From JAUYQR01 sp050632395 (lineage in GTDB: Bacteria; Pseudomonadota; Alphaproteobacteria; Rhodobacterales; Rhodobacteraceae), in assembly GCF_050632395.1 (NCBI RefSeq), contig NZ_CP192600.1, positions 1,922,001 to 1,986,000 on the forward strand: a DNA stretch of 64,000 nucleotides, written 5' to 3'. This document shows, piece after piece, positions 8,836 to 17,925 of the stretch. Within the stretch, counting starts at the first letter, position 1, and every line of letters starts with the position of its first letter. The position numbers and the translations under genes are program-made. The notes beneath the pieces are model-generated. The model saw only the letters and a program-made list of their open reading frames with translations. It was not told the DNA's origin and did not search any database.

Positions 8836-10560
8836 ATGATGACCTACGCTCCGATCAGGAAAGTCACGCAGCACGGCGATATCAGTTCGCTTCCAACCGG
8901 CTGGGACGCGGCCCGGGCGCGTCTGGAGGGGCTACCGGATGGCGGGCTCAATATCGCGCATGAGGCGGTGGATCGGCACGTTGCCGCTGGTCATGGGACG
9001 CAAGACGCTCTGATCTGGCTTGGCCGCGAGGGTGAGCGGCGGGTTCTGACCTATTCCGATCTTGCCGAAAATGCCGCCCGGTTTGCCCATGTGCTGCGTG
9101 CCCACGGCATCGGGGTTGGCGAACGGATGTTCCTTCTTTCGGGCAGGGTACCCGACCTTTACTTTGCCACGCTTGGCGCGATGAAGGCGGGCGTGGTGGT
9201 AAGCCCCCTGTTCGCGGCATTCGGGCCGGAACCGGTGCGTGCGCGGATGGAAATCGGCGGAGCGAGCGTTCTGGTGACGACCGAGGCGCAGTATCTGCGC
9301 AAGGTTGCCGACTGGCGCGCCAGCATGCCGACGCTGAGATTGGTGCTTATCATCGGCGACACGGCACCGGACGGATGCATCGCGCTTGGCCCCGCCATGG
9401 CCACCGCTCCCAAGCGTTTCGAGACGGTCCGGACAATGCCCGAGGACATGGCGCTTTTGCATTTTACCTCGGGGACCACAGGTCTGCCAAAGGGGGTCGT
9501 GCATGTGCATCAGGCCGTCGTCGCCCATGCCGAGACCGGGCGCCTCGCGCTCGACCTGAAGCCGGGCGATATCTACTGGTGCACCGCCGATCCGGGCTGG
9601 GTGACGGGGATGAGCTACGGGATCATCTCTCCCTTGTGCAACCGGGCGACCATCGTAGTTGACGAGGCCGAGTTCGAGCTGGAGCGGTGGTACGGTATCC
9701 TTGAGCGGGAAAGGGTGCGGGTCTGGTACACCGCGCCGACCGCGATCCGCATGATGATGCGGGCAGGGGGTGAGGCGGCAAAGGGCCACAGCTTCGCATC
9801 CCTGCGGTTCCTGGCATCGGTGGGCGAGCCCCTGAACGCCGAATGCGTGATCTGGGGCCAGAAGGTCTTTGGCCTGCCGTTCCATGACAACTGGTGGCAG
9901 TCCGAGACCGGCGGCATCATGATCGCCAACACCGCCGACATGGACATCAAGCCCGGCGCGATGGGAAAGCCGCTGCCCGGCATCGAGGCTGGCATCGTGA
10001 CCCGAGAGGATGGCACGGTCATCGAAGCTGCCGCCGGTCAGATCGGCGAACTGGCGCTGCGTCCCGGCTGGCCGTCGATGATGCGGGCATATCTCGGGCA
10101 ACCCGAACGCTATGCAAAATGCTTCGTGAGCGGCTGGTACCTGACCGGCGATTTGGCCATGCGCGACAGTGACGGGTACTTCTGGTTCGTCGGACGGGCG
10201 GACGACCTGATCAAGTCCTCGGGCCATCTGATCGGCCCGTTCGAGGTGGAAAGCGCGCTGATCGAACATCCGGCCGTGGCGGAGGCTGCCGTGATCGGCA
10301 TTCCCGATGAAACCGCAGGCGAGGTGGTCAAGGCCTTCGTCACCCTGAAGGCGGGGTTCACGGCGGGCGAGGCCCTGGAGAAGGAACTACGCGGCCATGC
10401 CCGCAAACGCCTCGGCCCCGCCGTCTCGCCGCGCGAAATCGTATTCCGTGACAGCCTGCCGCGCACACGGTCGGGCAAGATCATGCGGCGCCTTCTACGC
10501 GCGCGGGAACTGGGCCTGCCAGAGGGAGATCTGTCCACGCTGGAGGGGGATGCGCGATGA
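8836..10560 (+). CDS. AMP-forming acyl-CoA synthetase (acetyl-CoA-synthetase-like)
   Basis: This 574-residue adenylate-forming enzyme activates a carboxylic acid with ATP to an acyl-AMP and then an acyl thioester. Motifs in order are the P-loop LHFTSGTTGLPKG (about 208-220), WWQSETGG (about 354-361), the hinge region WYLTGD...FVGRADD, and the C-terminal catalytic lysine in RSGKIMRR (about 548-555). The overall pattern is nearest to AcsA-like acetate/short-chain acid ligases. It overlaps the following E1 gene by four bases (ATGA at 10557), so its product acid or thioester likely feeds or receives from the 2-oxoacid dehydrogenase and ACP encoded next. Two adjacent ATGs (8836, 8839) are possible starts and the ribosome-binding site is too close for either to be certain. 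Confidence 0.88.
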   Translation: MMTYAPIRKVTQHGDISSLPTGWDAARARLEGLPDGGLNIAHEAVDRHVAAGHGTQDALIWLGREGERRVLTYSDLAENAARFAHVLRAHGIGVGERMFLLSGRVPDLYFATLGAMKAGVVVSPLFAAFGPEPVRARMEIGGASVLVTTEAQYLRKVADWRASMPTLRLVLIIGDTAPDGCIALGPAMATAPKRFETVRTMPEDMALLHFTSGTTGLPKGVVHVHQAVVAHAETGRLALDLKPGDIYWCTADPGWVTGMSYGIISPLCNRATIVVDEAEFELERWYGILERERVRVWYTAPTAIRMMMRAGGEAAKGHSFASLRFLASVGEPLNAECVIWGQKVFGLPFHDNWWQSETGGIMIANTADMDIKPGAMGKPLPGIEAGIVTREDGTVIEAAAGQIGELALRPGWPSMMRAYLGQPERYAKCFVSGWYLTGDLAMRDSDGYFWFVGRADDLIKSSGHLIGPFEVESALIEHPAVAEAAVIGIPDETAGEVVKAFVTLKAGFTAGEALEKELRGHARKRLGPAVSPREIVFRDSLPRTRSGKIMRRLLRARELGLPEGDLSTLEGDAR

Positions 10561-12548
10561 GCAAGATAAAACTCGACCACGCCCATGTGACGAGCCTTTT
10601 GCGCGGCATGATCCGTATCCGCCGCTTTGAGGAGAAGTGCTACGAGCTTTACACCCAGGAAAAGATCCGCGGCTTCCTTCATCTTTACGACGGCGAGGAG
10701 GCGGTGGCCGTGGGTGTTTGCGCCGCGCTGCAGGATCGCGACCGTGTCGTCTCGACCTACCGCGAGCATGGCCATGCTCTGGCCCGCGGTATGAGCATGG
10801 AATCGGCGCTGGCCGAGATGTACGGAAAGGCCACCGGCTGCGCGGGCGGGCGCGGCGGATCGATGCATCTTTTCGACGCCGAAACCAACCTTTACGGCGG
10901 CAATGCCATTGTCGGTGGCGGGCTGCCGCTCGCTGCGGGCCTAGGCCTTGGTGACAAGCTGCTGGGCGAGGACCGGGTGACCGTCTGCTTCTTTGGTGAC
11001 GGGGCGGTGGCGGAGGGCGAGTTCCATGAAGCGATGAACCTTGCTGCACTCTGGAAACTTCCGGTCCTTTTCGTGCTGGAAAACAACCTCTACGCGATGG
11101 GCACCGCAGTGGCGCGCGTGCAGGCGAACACCAATTTTGTCGCCCGCGCAGCGACCTACGGGATGCCCGCCGAAAGCGTGGATGGAAACGATGTCGTGGC
11201 AGTCGAGGCCGCTGCCCATCGACTGGTCGAAGCGATACGCACCGCTGGCGGCCCGCAGTTTCTGGAGTGCCAGACCTATCGCACCCGGCCACATTCGATG
11301 TTCGATGCCGAGAAATACCGTGACAAGGCCGAGGTCGCGGAATGGCGCAAGAAAAGCCCGATCACCCGGTTTCAGGGCTGGCTGCTGGAAAACAATCTGC
11401 TGCATCAGGCTGAGGTCGACGCCATCGAGGCCGAGCTCGAGGCGCAGCTTCGCAATGCTGTTGCCGCCTGCGAACAGGCCCCATTGGAGCCCGTCGAAGA
11501 CCTGACCCGCCATGTGGTTGCCAATACCCGCCCAGCGCCGCCGGCACCCGCCGCCCCGTCGGCCCTTGTGAACACCACCTACCGCGAATGCTGCCGGCAG
11601 GCGATCACCGAGGCGCTGCTGCGGGATGATCGCGTCTTCATGATGGGCGAGGACATCGGCGCCTATGGTGGCTGCTATGCCGTGTCGTTGGGGCTTTTGA
11701 AGGAGTTCGGCGCCGAGCGCATCCGTGACACGCCGCTTTCGGAATCCGCCTTCACCGGGGCAGGGATCGGCGCGGCCCTCGTCGGCATGCGCCCGATCGT
11801 CGAGATCATGACGGTAAACTTCTCGCTTCTGGCGCTTGACCAGATCATGAACACCGCCGCCACGATCCGGCACATGTCGGGCGGGCAGTTCGGGGTGCCG
11901 CTGGTCATTCGCATGGCGACGGGCGCCGGACGGCAGCTTGCGGCGCAGCATTCCCATTCGCTTGAGGCTTTTTTCGTCCATATCCCCGGCCTTCGCGTCG
12001 TGGCCCCGGCCACGCTGGAAGATGCGCGCGGCATGCTCTGGACGGCGTTGCAAGAGCCTGACCCCGTGATCATCCTCGAACATGTCATGCTTTACAACAT
12101 GACCGGCGCGATTGCCGGGAATGCGGGCGCTGTGGACATCGACCGCGCGGTGATCCGGCGTCCGGGGCGCGACGTCACGCTGATCGCTTGGTCCTATTCC
12201 CTGTGGAAGACATTGGAAGCCGCAGAGACGCTGGCGAAAGACGGGATCGAGGCCGAGGTGATCGACCTGCGCACGCTCCGCCCCCTCGATGACGCAACGA
12301 TCATGGCCTCGGTCGCGCGCACCCGTCGCGCCGTGGTGGTGGACGAAGGCTGGCGCACCGGCTCGCTCTCTGCCGAAATCGTCGCGCGGGTGCAGGAGGC
12401 CTGCTTCTTTCACCTCGACGCGCCTGTGGGTCGGGTGTGCTCGGCCGAGGTTCCGGTGCCCTATCCAAAGCACCTCGAAGCCGCCGCCCTGCCGCAGGTC
12501 GCCGATATCGTCGCTGCGGTGAAGTCCCTTCCGGGGGTGATGCCATGA
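10557..12548 (+). CDS. Fused E1 alpha-beta 2-oxoacid dehydrogenase, TPP-dependent
   Basis: This 663-residue protein joins the normally separate E1 alpha and beta subunits. The alpha part (about 1-325) has the thiamine diphosphate motif GDGAVAEGEF...ENN and the phosphorylation-loop-like YRTRPHS. A Pro/Ala-rich linker (RPAPPAPAAPSA, about 327-338) leads to the beta part (about 340-663) with MGEDIGAYGG, DTPLSESAF and a C-terminal transketolase-like domain. The enzyme should decarboxylate a 2-oxoacid and reductively acylate the lipoyl arm of the E2 encoded next. It could be pyruvate-, acetoin- or branched-chain-type; I cannot decide. Start and stop both overlap neighbours by four bases. No E3 dihydrolipoamide dehydrogenase gene is in the window. 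Confidence 0.88.
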   Translation: MSKIKLDHAHVTSLLRGMIRIRRFEEKCYELYTQEKIRGFLHLYDGEEAVAVGVCAALQDRDRVVSTYREHGHALARGMSMESALAEMYGKATGCAGGRGGSMHLFDAETNLYGGNAIVGGGLPLAAGLGLGDKLLGEDRVTVCFFGDGAVAEGEFHEAMNLAALWKLPVLFVLENNLYAMGTAVARVQANTNFVARAATYGMPAESVDGNDVVAVEAAAHRLVEAIRTAGGPQFLECQTYRTRPHSMFDAEKYRDKAEVAEWRKKSPITRFQGWLLENNLLHQAEVDAIEAELEAQLRNAVAACEQAPLEPVEDLTRHVVANTRPAPPAPAAPSALVNTTYRECCRQAITEALLRDDRVFMMGEDIGAYGGCYAVSLGLLKEFGAERIRDTPLSESAFTGAGIGAALVGMRPIVEIMTVNFSLLALDQIMNTAATIRHMSGGQFGVPLVIRMATGAGRQLAAQHSHSLEAFFVHIPGLRVVAPATLEDARGMLWTALQEPDPVIILEHVMLYNMTGAIAGNAGAVDIDRAVIRRPGRDVTLIAWSYSLWKTLEAAETLAKDGIEAEVIDLRTLRPLDDATIMASVARTRRAVVVDEGWRTGSLSAEIVARVQEACFFHLDAPVGRVCSAEVPVPYPKHLEAAALPQVADIVAAVKSLPGVMP

Positions 12549-13771
12549 GCATCTTCACGATGCCGTCGCTGGGCGCCGACATGGAGGAAGGCAAGTTGGT
12601 CGAATGGCTGGTTAAGCCGGGCGACAGGGTGTCCAAGGGGGATATCGTCGCGGTGGTCGAAACCCAAAAAGGCGCGATCGAGATCGAGATTTTCGAGGCA
12701 GGCGAGGTTGGCGCGCTGCTGGCCAAACCGGGCGAGACCGTGCCCGTCGGCGCGCCGCTGGCGCGGCTTGACTTGGCAGAGATGGCTGAGTCCAGCACTC
12801 CGGTTGCGGCAGCCCGACCTCCCCGCGAAGCCCCCAAGGCGGCCGCGCCTGCGCCGGTTGCCCTGGCTCCGGCATCGGCCAAGACGCTGGTCAGAGCCAC
12901 GGCTGAGACAGCGGACAAGGTTCTGCTCGCCTCGCCCGCCGCACGGTTTCGCGCCGCCGAGCTTGGAATTGCGCTTGAGACTGTTGCGGGGTCCGGTCCG
13001 GGCGGCGCGATCCTTCTGTCTGATGTTGACCGCCATCTCGCGGCCGCGCCTCAGCCGACAGCCGAACCGGCGGCTGCTGACCTTCCGAAGGGCAAGCCCG
13101 GCCTGGACATGACCGAGATGCGCCGCGCCATAGCCGCTGCGATGAGCCGCGCAAAGCGCGAAATCCCCCACTATTATCTGACGCACGAGATCGACCTGCA
13201 ATCGGCGCAAGTCCGGCTGACCGCGCTGAATGGCGACCGCACGCCGGACCAACGGATTTTGATGGGTGCGCTGCTCATCCATGCCACGGTCAGGGCGCTG
13301 TCCAAGGTGCCCGAACTGAACGGCCGATATGAGGGCGATCCCTATACCCGGTCCGCATCTATCCATTGCGGGCTTGCCGTCGCGATGCGCGGTGGCGGGC
13401 TGATCGCGCCCGCGATCCTTGAGGCGCAGTCGAAAGATCCCGACGCGATCATGGATGCGATGCGCGACATCGTCGCCCGCACCCGGACTGGACGCTTGCG
13501 CAACAGCGAGATCACCCAGGGCACCATCACCATCTCCTCGCTCGGCGAAACCGGTGTGGATGCGCTGATCGGCGTGATCTACCCGCCGCAGGTGGCACTG
13601 GTCGGCTTTGGCGCGCCCCGCCTTCGCGCGATGGTCCACGACGGCACCGTCAGACCGCGCCTCGCCGTGACCGTCAGCCTTGCCGCAGACCACCGGGTAA
13701 GTGACGGCCGCCGCGGCGCAGTTTTCCTGGCCGAAATAGCCCGCCTCTTGCAGGAGCCCGCAATTCCATGA
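12545..13771 (+). CDS. Dihydrolipoamide acyltransferase (E2)
   Basis: This 408-residue E2 has one N-terminal lipoyl domain (about 1-75) with lipoyl-lysine Lys42 in VETQKGAIEI, an Ala/Pro linker, a peripheral-subunit-binding domain (about 125-165, SPAARFRAAELG...GAILLSDV), and the catalytic acyltransferase core. The core ends with the active-site His383 in DHRVSDG, followed at 387 by the conserved Asp. It moves the acyl group from lipoate to an acceptor thiol, normally CoA. The gene is coupled to both E1 and the ACP gene by ATGA overlaps, so the ACP phosphopantetheine is a candidate alternative acceptor; that is inference. The true ATG is at 12545 and upstream in-frame codons belong to the E1 frame. 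Confidence 0.88.
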   Translation: MSIFTMPSLGADMEEGKLVEWLVKPGDRVSKGDIVAVVETQKGAIEIEIFEAGEVGALLAKPGETVPVGAPLARLDLAEMAESSTPVAAARPPREAPKAAAPAPVALAPASAKTLVRATAETADKVLLASPAARFRAAELGIALETVAGSGPGGAILLSDVDRHLAAAPQPTAEPAAADLPKGKPGLDMTEMRRAIAAAMSRAKREIPHYYLTHEIDLQSAQVRLTALNGDRTPDQRILMGALLIHATVRALSKVPELNGRYEGDPYTRSASIHCGLAVAMRGGGLIAPAILEAQSKDPDAIMDAMRDIVARTRTGRLRNSEITQGTITISSLGETGVDALIGVIYPPQVALVGFGAPRLRAMVHDGTVRPRLAVTVSLAADHRVSDGRRGAVFLAEIARLLQEPAIP

Positions 13772-14016
13772 CCCCAGCCGATCTCCGCGCCGCCTTCATC
13801 GCCGACCTGACCGCCGTCGCGCCGGACCTCGACCCTGCAAACATTGGCGACAACGATCACATGCAGGACGACCTCGGCCTCGACTCGATGGATTTCCTGA
13901 ACCTTGTCAGCGCGTTGCACAAGCGCTTCGGCCTGCCGTTCCCCGAGGCGCACTATCCGCGCCTCGCCACTCCCGCGAAGGCCGTTGCATATCTACAGGA
14001 AATGCTGACAGCCTGA
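13768..14016 (+). CDS. Acyl carrier protein
   Basis: This 82-residue protein is a typical small acidic four-helix acyl carrier protein with the phosphopantetheine attachment site Ser40 in LGLDSMDFLNLV. It is not the fatty-acid-synthesis acpP neighbourhood, since no fab genes are near. It overlaps the E2 stop by four bases and is the last gene of the synthetase-E1-E2-ACP unit. That setting suggests a dedicated carrier that receives an acyl group made by the oxoacid dehydrogenase or by the synthetase. The next 130 bases contain no gene before the groEL remnant. Confidence 0.88.
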   Translation: MTPADLRAAFIADLTAVAPDLDPANIGDNDHMQDDLGLDSMDFLNLVSALHKRFGLPFPEAHYPRLATPAKAVAYLQEMLTA

Positions 14017-14149
14017 CGATGTAGGATGGGCAGGTGCCGAAAAGGGTACCTCCACCTGTTCCGCTTGATGGCGGCCGTCGCGACCGCAATCCGTTCAGCG
14101 TCACCACCATCGCACCGCCAAACCTCTCTGCCCGTATCCTGCGCTCTCT

Positions 14150-14712
14150 GAACTCCGGCGCTGCGGGCAGCCCCGGCTTTTCCGGCTCGGGCACATCCGT
14201 CATGGTCGCTTCGGTCAGGAGCAGAACTGACGCAACCGATCCCGCGTTCTCCAACGCCACACGAACGACCTTTGTCGGATCGACAATGCCCGCTTCGATC
14301 AGGTCGACATAGAGCTTGGCCGAGGCGACACAGCCTAAGATTCCCTTGCTCTCAAGCATCTTCGCCACCTCCTCCCCACCAACCAGAGCCAAGTATTCTG
14401 CGATCTGGCGGGCAGGTGCCTCCAGTGCCCGTTTCAGGATCAAACGGCCCGTGCGTTCGGCCCGTGCGTTCGTCGCCTTCTCAATCGCCAGCAAGCTTTT
14501 CGATGGCCGGGATGCCGCGCAGCAAGGCCAGCCAAACCCGGAGCAAGCCCTTCTGCAACGGCAGCCTTGGTGGCGCTGATTGCGTCATTCGCGCGGCTCA
14601 CCTCTTCCAATGGCGGCAGTGCGGTCCTTCAGGGCCAACTTACGGTCATTCATTACCGGTTTGCACCGTGGGCCAAGCGTCACGCGACCCCTGTCGGCCA
14701 ATCGGGTCGTGC
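14150..14712 (-). pseudogene. Degenerate groEL remnant with internal deletion and frameshifts
   Basis: Reverse-strand fragments match 60-kDa chaperonin. A near-N-terminal piece (LADRGRVTLGP, about 14672-14701, cf. LADAVKVTLGP) is joined, after loss of most of the protein, to a piece resembling the equatorial-domain re-entry (SRANDAISATKAAVAEG). This is followed in other frames by LLRGIPAIEKL and then RLILKRALEAPARQIAE and DLIEAGIVDPTKVVRVAL. The order follows GroEL, but the pieces lie in different frames and about two thirds of the gene is missing. It is therefore not functional. The N-terminal end runs directly into an IS3-family fragment at 14720. Limits are approximate. Confidence 0.8.
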
Positions 14713-14719
14713 CGGGCAA

Positions 14720-14900
14720 GTAGAACGTCGCCGAGCTGATCCCGTGCTTGCGGCAGACCTCCGCCGCCGGCGATCCGCTCTCCTGCTCCTTCAGTATCCT
14801 GATGATCTGCGCTTCTGTGAACCGCGATTGCTTCATTATCCGTCTCCTTGCGTGGACGGACTCCACCAAAAATCTGGAGAAGGTTCAGGGTCTCAGGTCA
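14720..14900 (-). mobile_element. IS3-family insertion sequence fragment (5' end of orfA)
   Basis: On the reverse strand an ATG at 14836 starts 39 residues of an IS3-family orfA (MKQSRFTEAQIIRILKEQES, then HGISSATFY), the helix-turn-helix of the transposase. It stops abruptly after the Tyr at about 14720, where groEL-like sequence begins in the same frame. Upstream of the ATG, TGACCTGAGACCCTGAACC (reverse strand of 14882-14900) could be the terminal inverted repeat. The rest of orfA, all of orfB and the other end are absent. Confidence 0.75.
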
Positions 14901-14953
14901 GTCTGCTACCACTCGGTCCGCTGTCCGTCATGGCGACCACCTCGCATTTTCGG

Positions 14954-16903
14954 TCAGCCGGCGGGCGAATACCAGATCGGCGAGGTGTAGGCCCGCTCGG
15001 TGATCGTCATCCGGACGTCTTCAGCCGGGGTCACGCCAAAGTACTTGGCGTCAAACGCGGTCCAACGCGGCGTCGGGATTTCGATGACACGGGCATAGTA
15101 GAAAGCCTTGAGCGCAGGGTCGAAGTCCGGGTCGGACCAGACCGTGATCAGTTCGGGATCTCCGATGGTGTTGGTGAAGCTTGCATCGGGTACGTTGACA
15201 GTCGAACCGACCGAAGGCAGCTTGCCATCGGCGCCAGGCTGGCGGGTGTCGGCGTCGCCCCAAGCCACATCGTAGACGCGCTCCTGTGCGTTGCCGTCCG
15301 CATCAATCCAGCCTTTCACGATCTGCACCCGGTCGAGGTTGGCCCCGATCGGGTCTTTCAGCGCTGCAACCAGGAAACTCGGAGCCTTGCCTTCAGGGGC
15401 CTTCACCAGATCGCCGCCCATCGGCACACCCTTGGTATAGCCCACCTGCGCCGGGCGGCGCGTGTTTGCATCTTCGGCAACGAAATCCCAGCCTCCGAAG
15501 AACCGCACGGTGATGCGGGTGCCGGTGGTTGCGTAGGTTTCCTTGCGCTCCATCGCATCAAAGATCGCCGCACGGGTGTTTTCGGTCGCCCAGACAACAG
15601 CCAGCCCGGACGCGCCGACCTCCCATTCCTTGACCGTGGCAATCCGCGTCTTGACGAAATCCTTGGCGATCCGCTCTGGCCCAGGTTCCATCGACACGGT
15701 CTTGCCAAAGAAATTGTCCTCCTCGAAGGACGAAAAGCCAAGGTGGCTGTCGGTCGAACCGACCATCCCGAACTTGTAGGGGTTGGTGCCGAACTGTGTC
15801 TCCAGCTTCATGCCGTTCAGCAACGCAGAGCGTGCATATTCGAACTCGAGCATCTCTGGCGTCTTTGCAGACGTCATGACCAGATTTCCCTTGTCCCAAA
15901 TCTCGAAGTCGGCGAATTCGTCGTTCGGCGACAGGTTCGGATGCGCCTCGCCCGTCCCCTTGGTCTGGGTAACCTCGTAGATCTTTTCCCATTTGGCACG
16001 TTCGGTGACGTATTCGGCATCCACCGGTTTGCCGAACTGCTCGATGGTAGGGAACATCAGACCGTTGGAGAGGTTGCCGTTGTGCGCGATGGCCAGAACG
16101 TCACCGCCGGTCTTGTCTTCGTAGGCGCCCATCCATTTCCAAAGATCTACCGGATTCTGGCTGCCCATTGGCGGCAAGGTGACCATCGGGTCCATCTGCA
16201 CGGCAAGATCGCCGCCATCGCGGTAAATCACGTTGCGATGCAGGTTGTCGCCCGTGCCCACCTGTGAAGTCCATTCATAGCCGATCATCGCGGTGAAGCG
16301 TCCAGGCTCGTTAGCTTCCTCCGCCGCGGCAATGATATCCTTCCAGGTGTCCCGGTACAGTTTGGTGCCGGGCAGCGACATGATTTCGATCGGGAAGGTG
16401 CCGGTCGAGAAGGCGGTGATGATCTGAACTGCTGCTTCAGCGCCTTTGCCGGACTTGAACAGATCATACCAGCCCTTCGCCGTGACGTTGGCAAGAATAT
16501 TGGGGTTTCCGGCTGCGAACTCGGCGAAGAAACCCATGTTATCGGAATGGTCCGTGACAACAGTAAAGTCCAGCGGACGGGCTATGCGGACGGGTTGGCC
16601 AGTGTTCGACACGATCTCCTGGCCCTTGGCATAGCGATAGGCGTCGCGCGGTCCAAGGATTGCGCCGAAGGTGCCTGCGTCAAACGACAGGGTCGTGTGC
16701 AGATGCGTCTCGCCGAACAACGGCCGGTCCGGGAAATTTCGCCCCGCATTCGGCGAATAGGGCGGCTTCTTATTTTGGACATCGAGCCCGGCAAGATCGT
16801 GGCCGTGAGAGTCAATGATATCCTCTTGTGCGAAGGCAGGCACAGTGGCCGGGCTTAAGGTGAGAGCCGCAAGCACGAAACTGCGGAGTGTCGTCGATGT
16901 CAT
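14954..16903 (-). CDS. DUF3604 exported protein (PHP-like metal hydrolase family)
   Basis: This 649-residue protein has a signal peptide (about 1-25, ending AFAQ) and matches the DUF3604 family over its length. Motifs reminiscent of PHP/amidohydrolase metal sites are visible: GETHLHTTLS with His67 and His69, and VVTDHSDN with Asp118 and His119. Others are NLHRNVIYR, IAHNGNLSN and STDSHLGF, which together supply the expected metal ligands. The function of DUF3604 is not established to my knowledge. It is the last gene of a leftward operon with a HupE/UreJ-like membrane protein (33-base gap) and a PpiC-type isomerase. A periplasmic metal-dependent hydrolase is my inference. Confidence 0.82.
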   Translation of the reverse strand: MTSTTLRSFVLAALTLSPATVPAFAQEDIIDSHGHDLAGLDVQNKKPPYSPNAGRNFPDRPLFGETHLHTTLSFDAGTFGAILGPRDAYRYAKGQEIVSNTGQPVRIARPLDFTVVTDHSDNMGFFAEFAAGNPNILANVTAKGWYDLFKSGKGAEAAVQIITAFSTGTFPIEIMSLPGTKLYRDTWKDIIAAAEEANEPGRFTAMIGYEWTSQVGTGDNLHRNVIYRDGGDLAVQMDPMVTLPPMGSQNPVDLWKWMGAYEDKTGGDVLAIAHNGNLSNGLMFPTIEQFGKPVDAEYVTERAKWEKIYEVTQTKGTGEAHPNLSPNDEFADFEIWDKGNLVMTSAKTPEMLEFEYARSALLNGMKLETQFGTNPYKFGMVGSTDSHLGFSSFEEDNFFGKTVSMEPGPERIAKDFVKTRIATVKEWEVGASGLAVVWATENTRAAIFDAMERKETYATTGTRITVRFFGGWDFVAEDANTRRPAQVGYTKGVPMGGDLVKAPEGKAPSFLVAALKDPIGANLDRVQIVKGWIDADGNAQERVYDVAWGDADTRQPGADGKLPSVGSTVNVPDASFTNTIGDPELITVWSDPDFDPALKAFYYARVIEIPTPRWTAFDAKYFGVTPAEDVRMTITERAYTSPIWYSPAG

Positions 16904-16935
16904 GGCTATCTCCTCTCGATTCCGTGAATACTAAA

Positions 16936-17925
16936 TCACGCTGCCAAGATTCTTTCCAGAGTCCAGTATGCGGCAACGGTACCGATAGAATAGGCAGGAA
17001 CCAGTTCGACCCATCTGGGCAAGGCGGCGTACAAAAGCCGCTTTCCGGCGGCCAACACCATCAAAACCATCGCAACAAACGCCAGTTGTCCCGCCTCTAC
17101 ACCCAGATTGAATGCCAGCAAGGCCATCGGAATGTCCCCCCGCGGCAGGCCTATCTCGCGCAGCGCACCCGCAAACCCAAGCCCGTGCAAAAGCCCGAAG
17201 ACAAAGGCGACAAGCCACGGCGCATGCGAGGTCAACCCCGGCCGCCCTTCCCGCACCGACACAAGCTCACGGGCCAGAAACACGATGCTGAGGGCGATGG
17301 CGGCCTCGACCGGAGCTTGCGATACCCGCACGACACCAAGAGTGGAAAGCGCAAGGGTGAAACTGTGTGCAAGGGTGAACGCAGAGATTGTCTTGACCAA
17401 TCTCCACCCCCCGCCCACGATCAGCGTCAGCCCAAGAACAAAAACCAGATGGTCGATCCCGGCGAGGATGTGGTTAAAGCCCAGCAGCAAGTATTCGGCC
17501 CCCACGGCAAAGGCGCTGCGCGGGCCTTCAACGACCATCGAGGGCGAAGCGGGTCGCAAGATCTGGGTCTGGCTGGTGCCGTCCCCGAACTCAACTCGCA
17601 CTAGAACCTCGGCGCTGGTTTCGGCCAGCCGTTCTATCGAAATCGTCCCGCCGATCAGCCCTGACTTGCCACACTCCAGCAGCATTTTCGTTATCGACGC
17701 GCCCGGCACTTGTTGTTCGCTGTTTGCCTTCGGCACGCATCCGTCCGGCCAGTCAACGGCAAAGCCGATGACGTATTCCCCGCGCATCGGCCGCTTCCAG
17801 ACCACCTCGTACTGACCTGCGGCAAGCTCGCGGACATCAAGAAACGCCGGCCGGGATTCATGCGCCTCCAGCGGATGCGCGAGGTTGAAAACTCCAAAAA
17901 TCGCTAGGATCAGCCAGCGCATCAC
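16936..17925 (-). CDS. HupE/UreJ-like integral membrane protein
   Basis: This 329-residue protein has a signal peptide (about 1-21) and an exported beta-rich N-terminal domain (about 22-145) with single Cys residues, then about six transmembrane helices. The membrane part carries the HupE/UreJ_2 pattern: GFNHILAGIDHLVFVLGL and TLAHSFTLALS, with the two His-containing segments typical of this family. Relatives are proposed nickel/cobalt permeases, but many family members with the extra N-terminal domain have no known substrate. It overlaps the PpiC gene upstream by four bases and precedes the DUF3604 gene, so the three probably act together at the cytoplasmic membrane. Confidence 0.82.
   Translation of the reverse strand: MMRWLILAIFGVFNLAHPLEAHESRPAFLDVRELAAGQYEVVWKRPMRGEYVIGFAVDWPDGCVPKANSEQQVPGASITKMLLECGKSGLIGGTISIERLAETSAEVLVRVEFGDGTSQTQILRPASPSMVVEGPRSAFAVGAEYLLLGFNHILAGIDHLVFVLGLTLIVGGGWRLVKTISAFTLAHSFTLALSTLGVVRVSQAPVEAAIALSIVFLARELVSVREGRPGLTSHAPWLVAFVFGLLHGLGFAGALREIGLPRGDIPMALLAFNLGVEAGQLAFVAMVLMVLAAGKRLLYAALPRWVELVPAYSIGTVAAYWTLERILAA

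Noticed and set aside
14567..16267. A long forward open frame of 566 residues opposite the DUF3604 gene
   Set aside because: It begins in the scar region and runs antisense to DUF3604 without domains, so it is a shadow.
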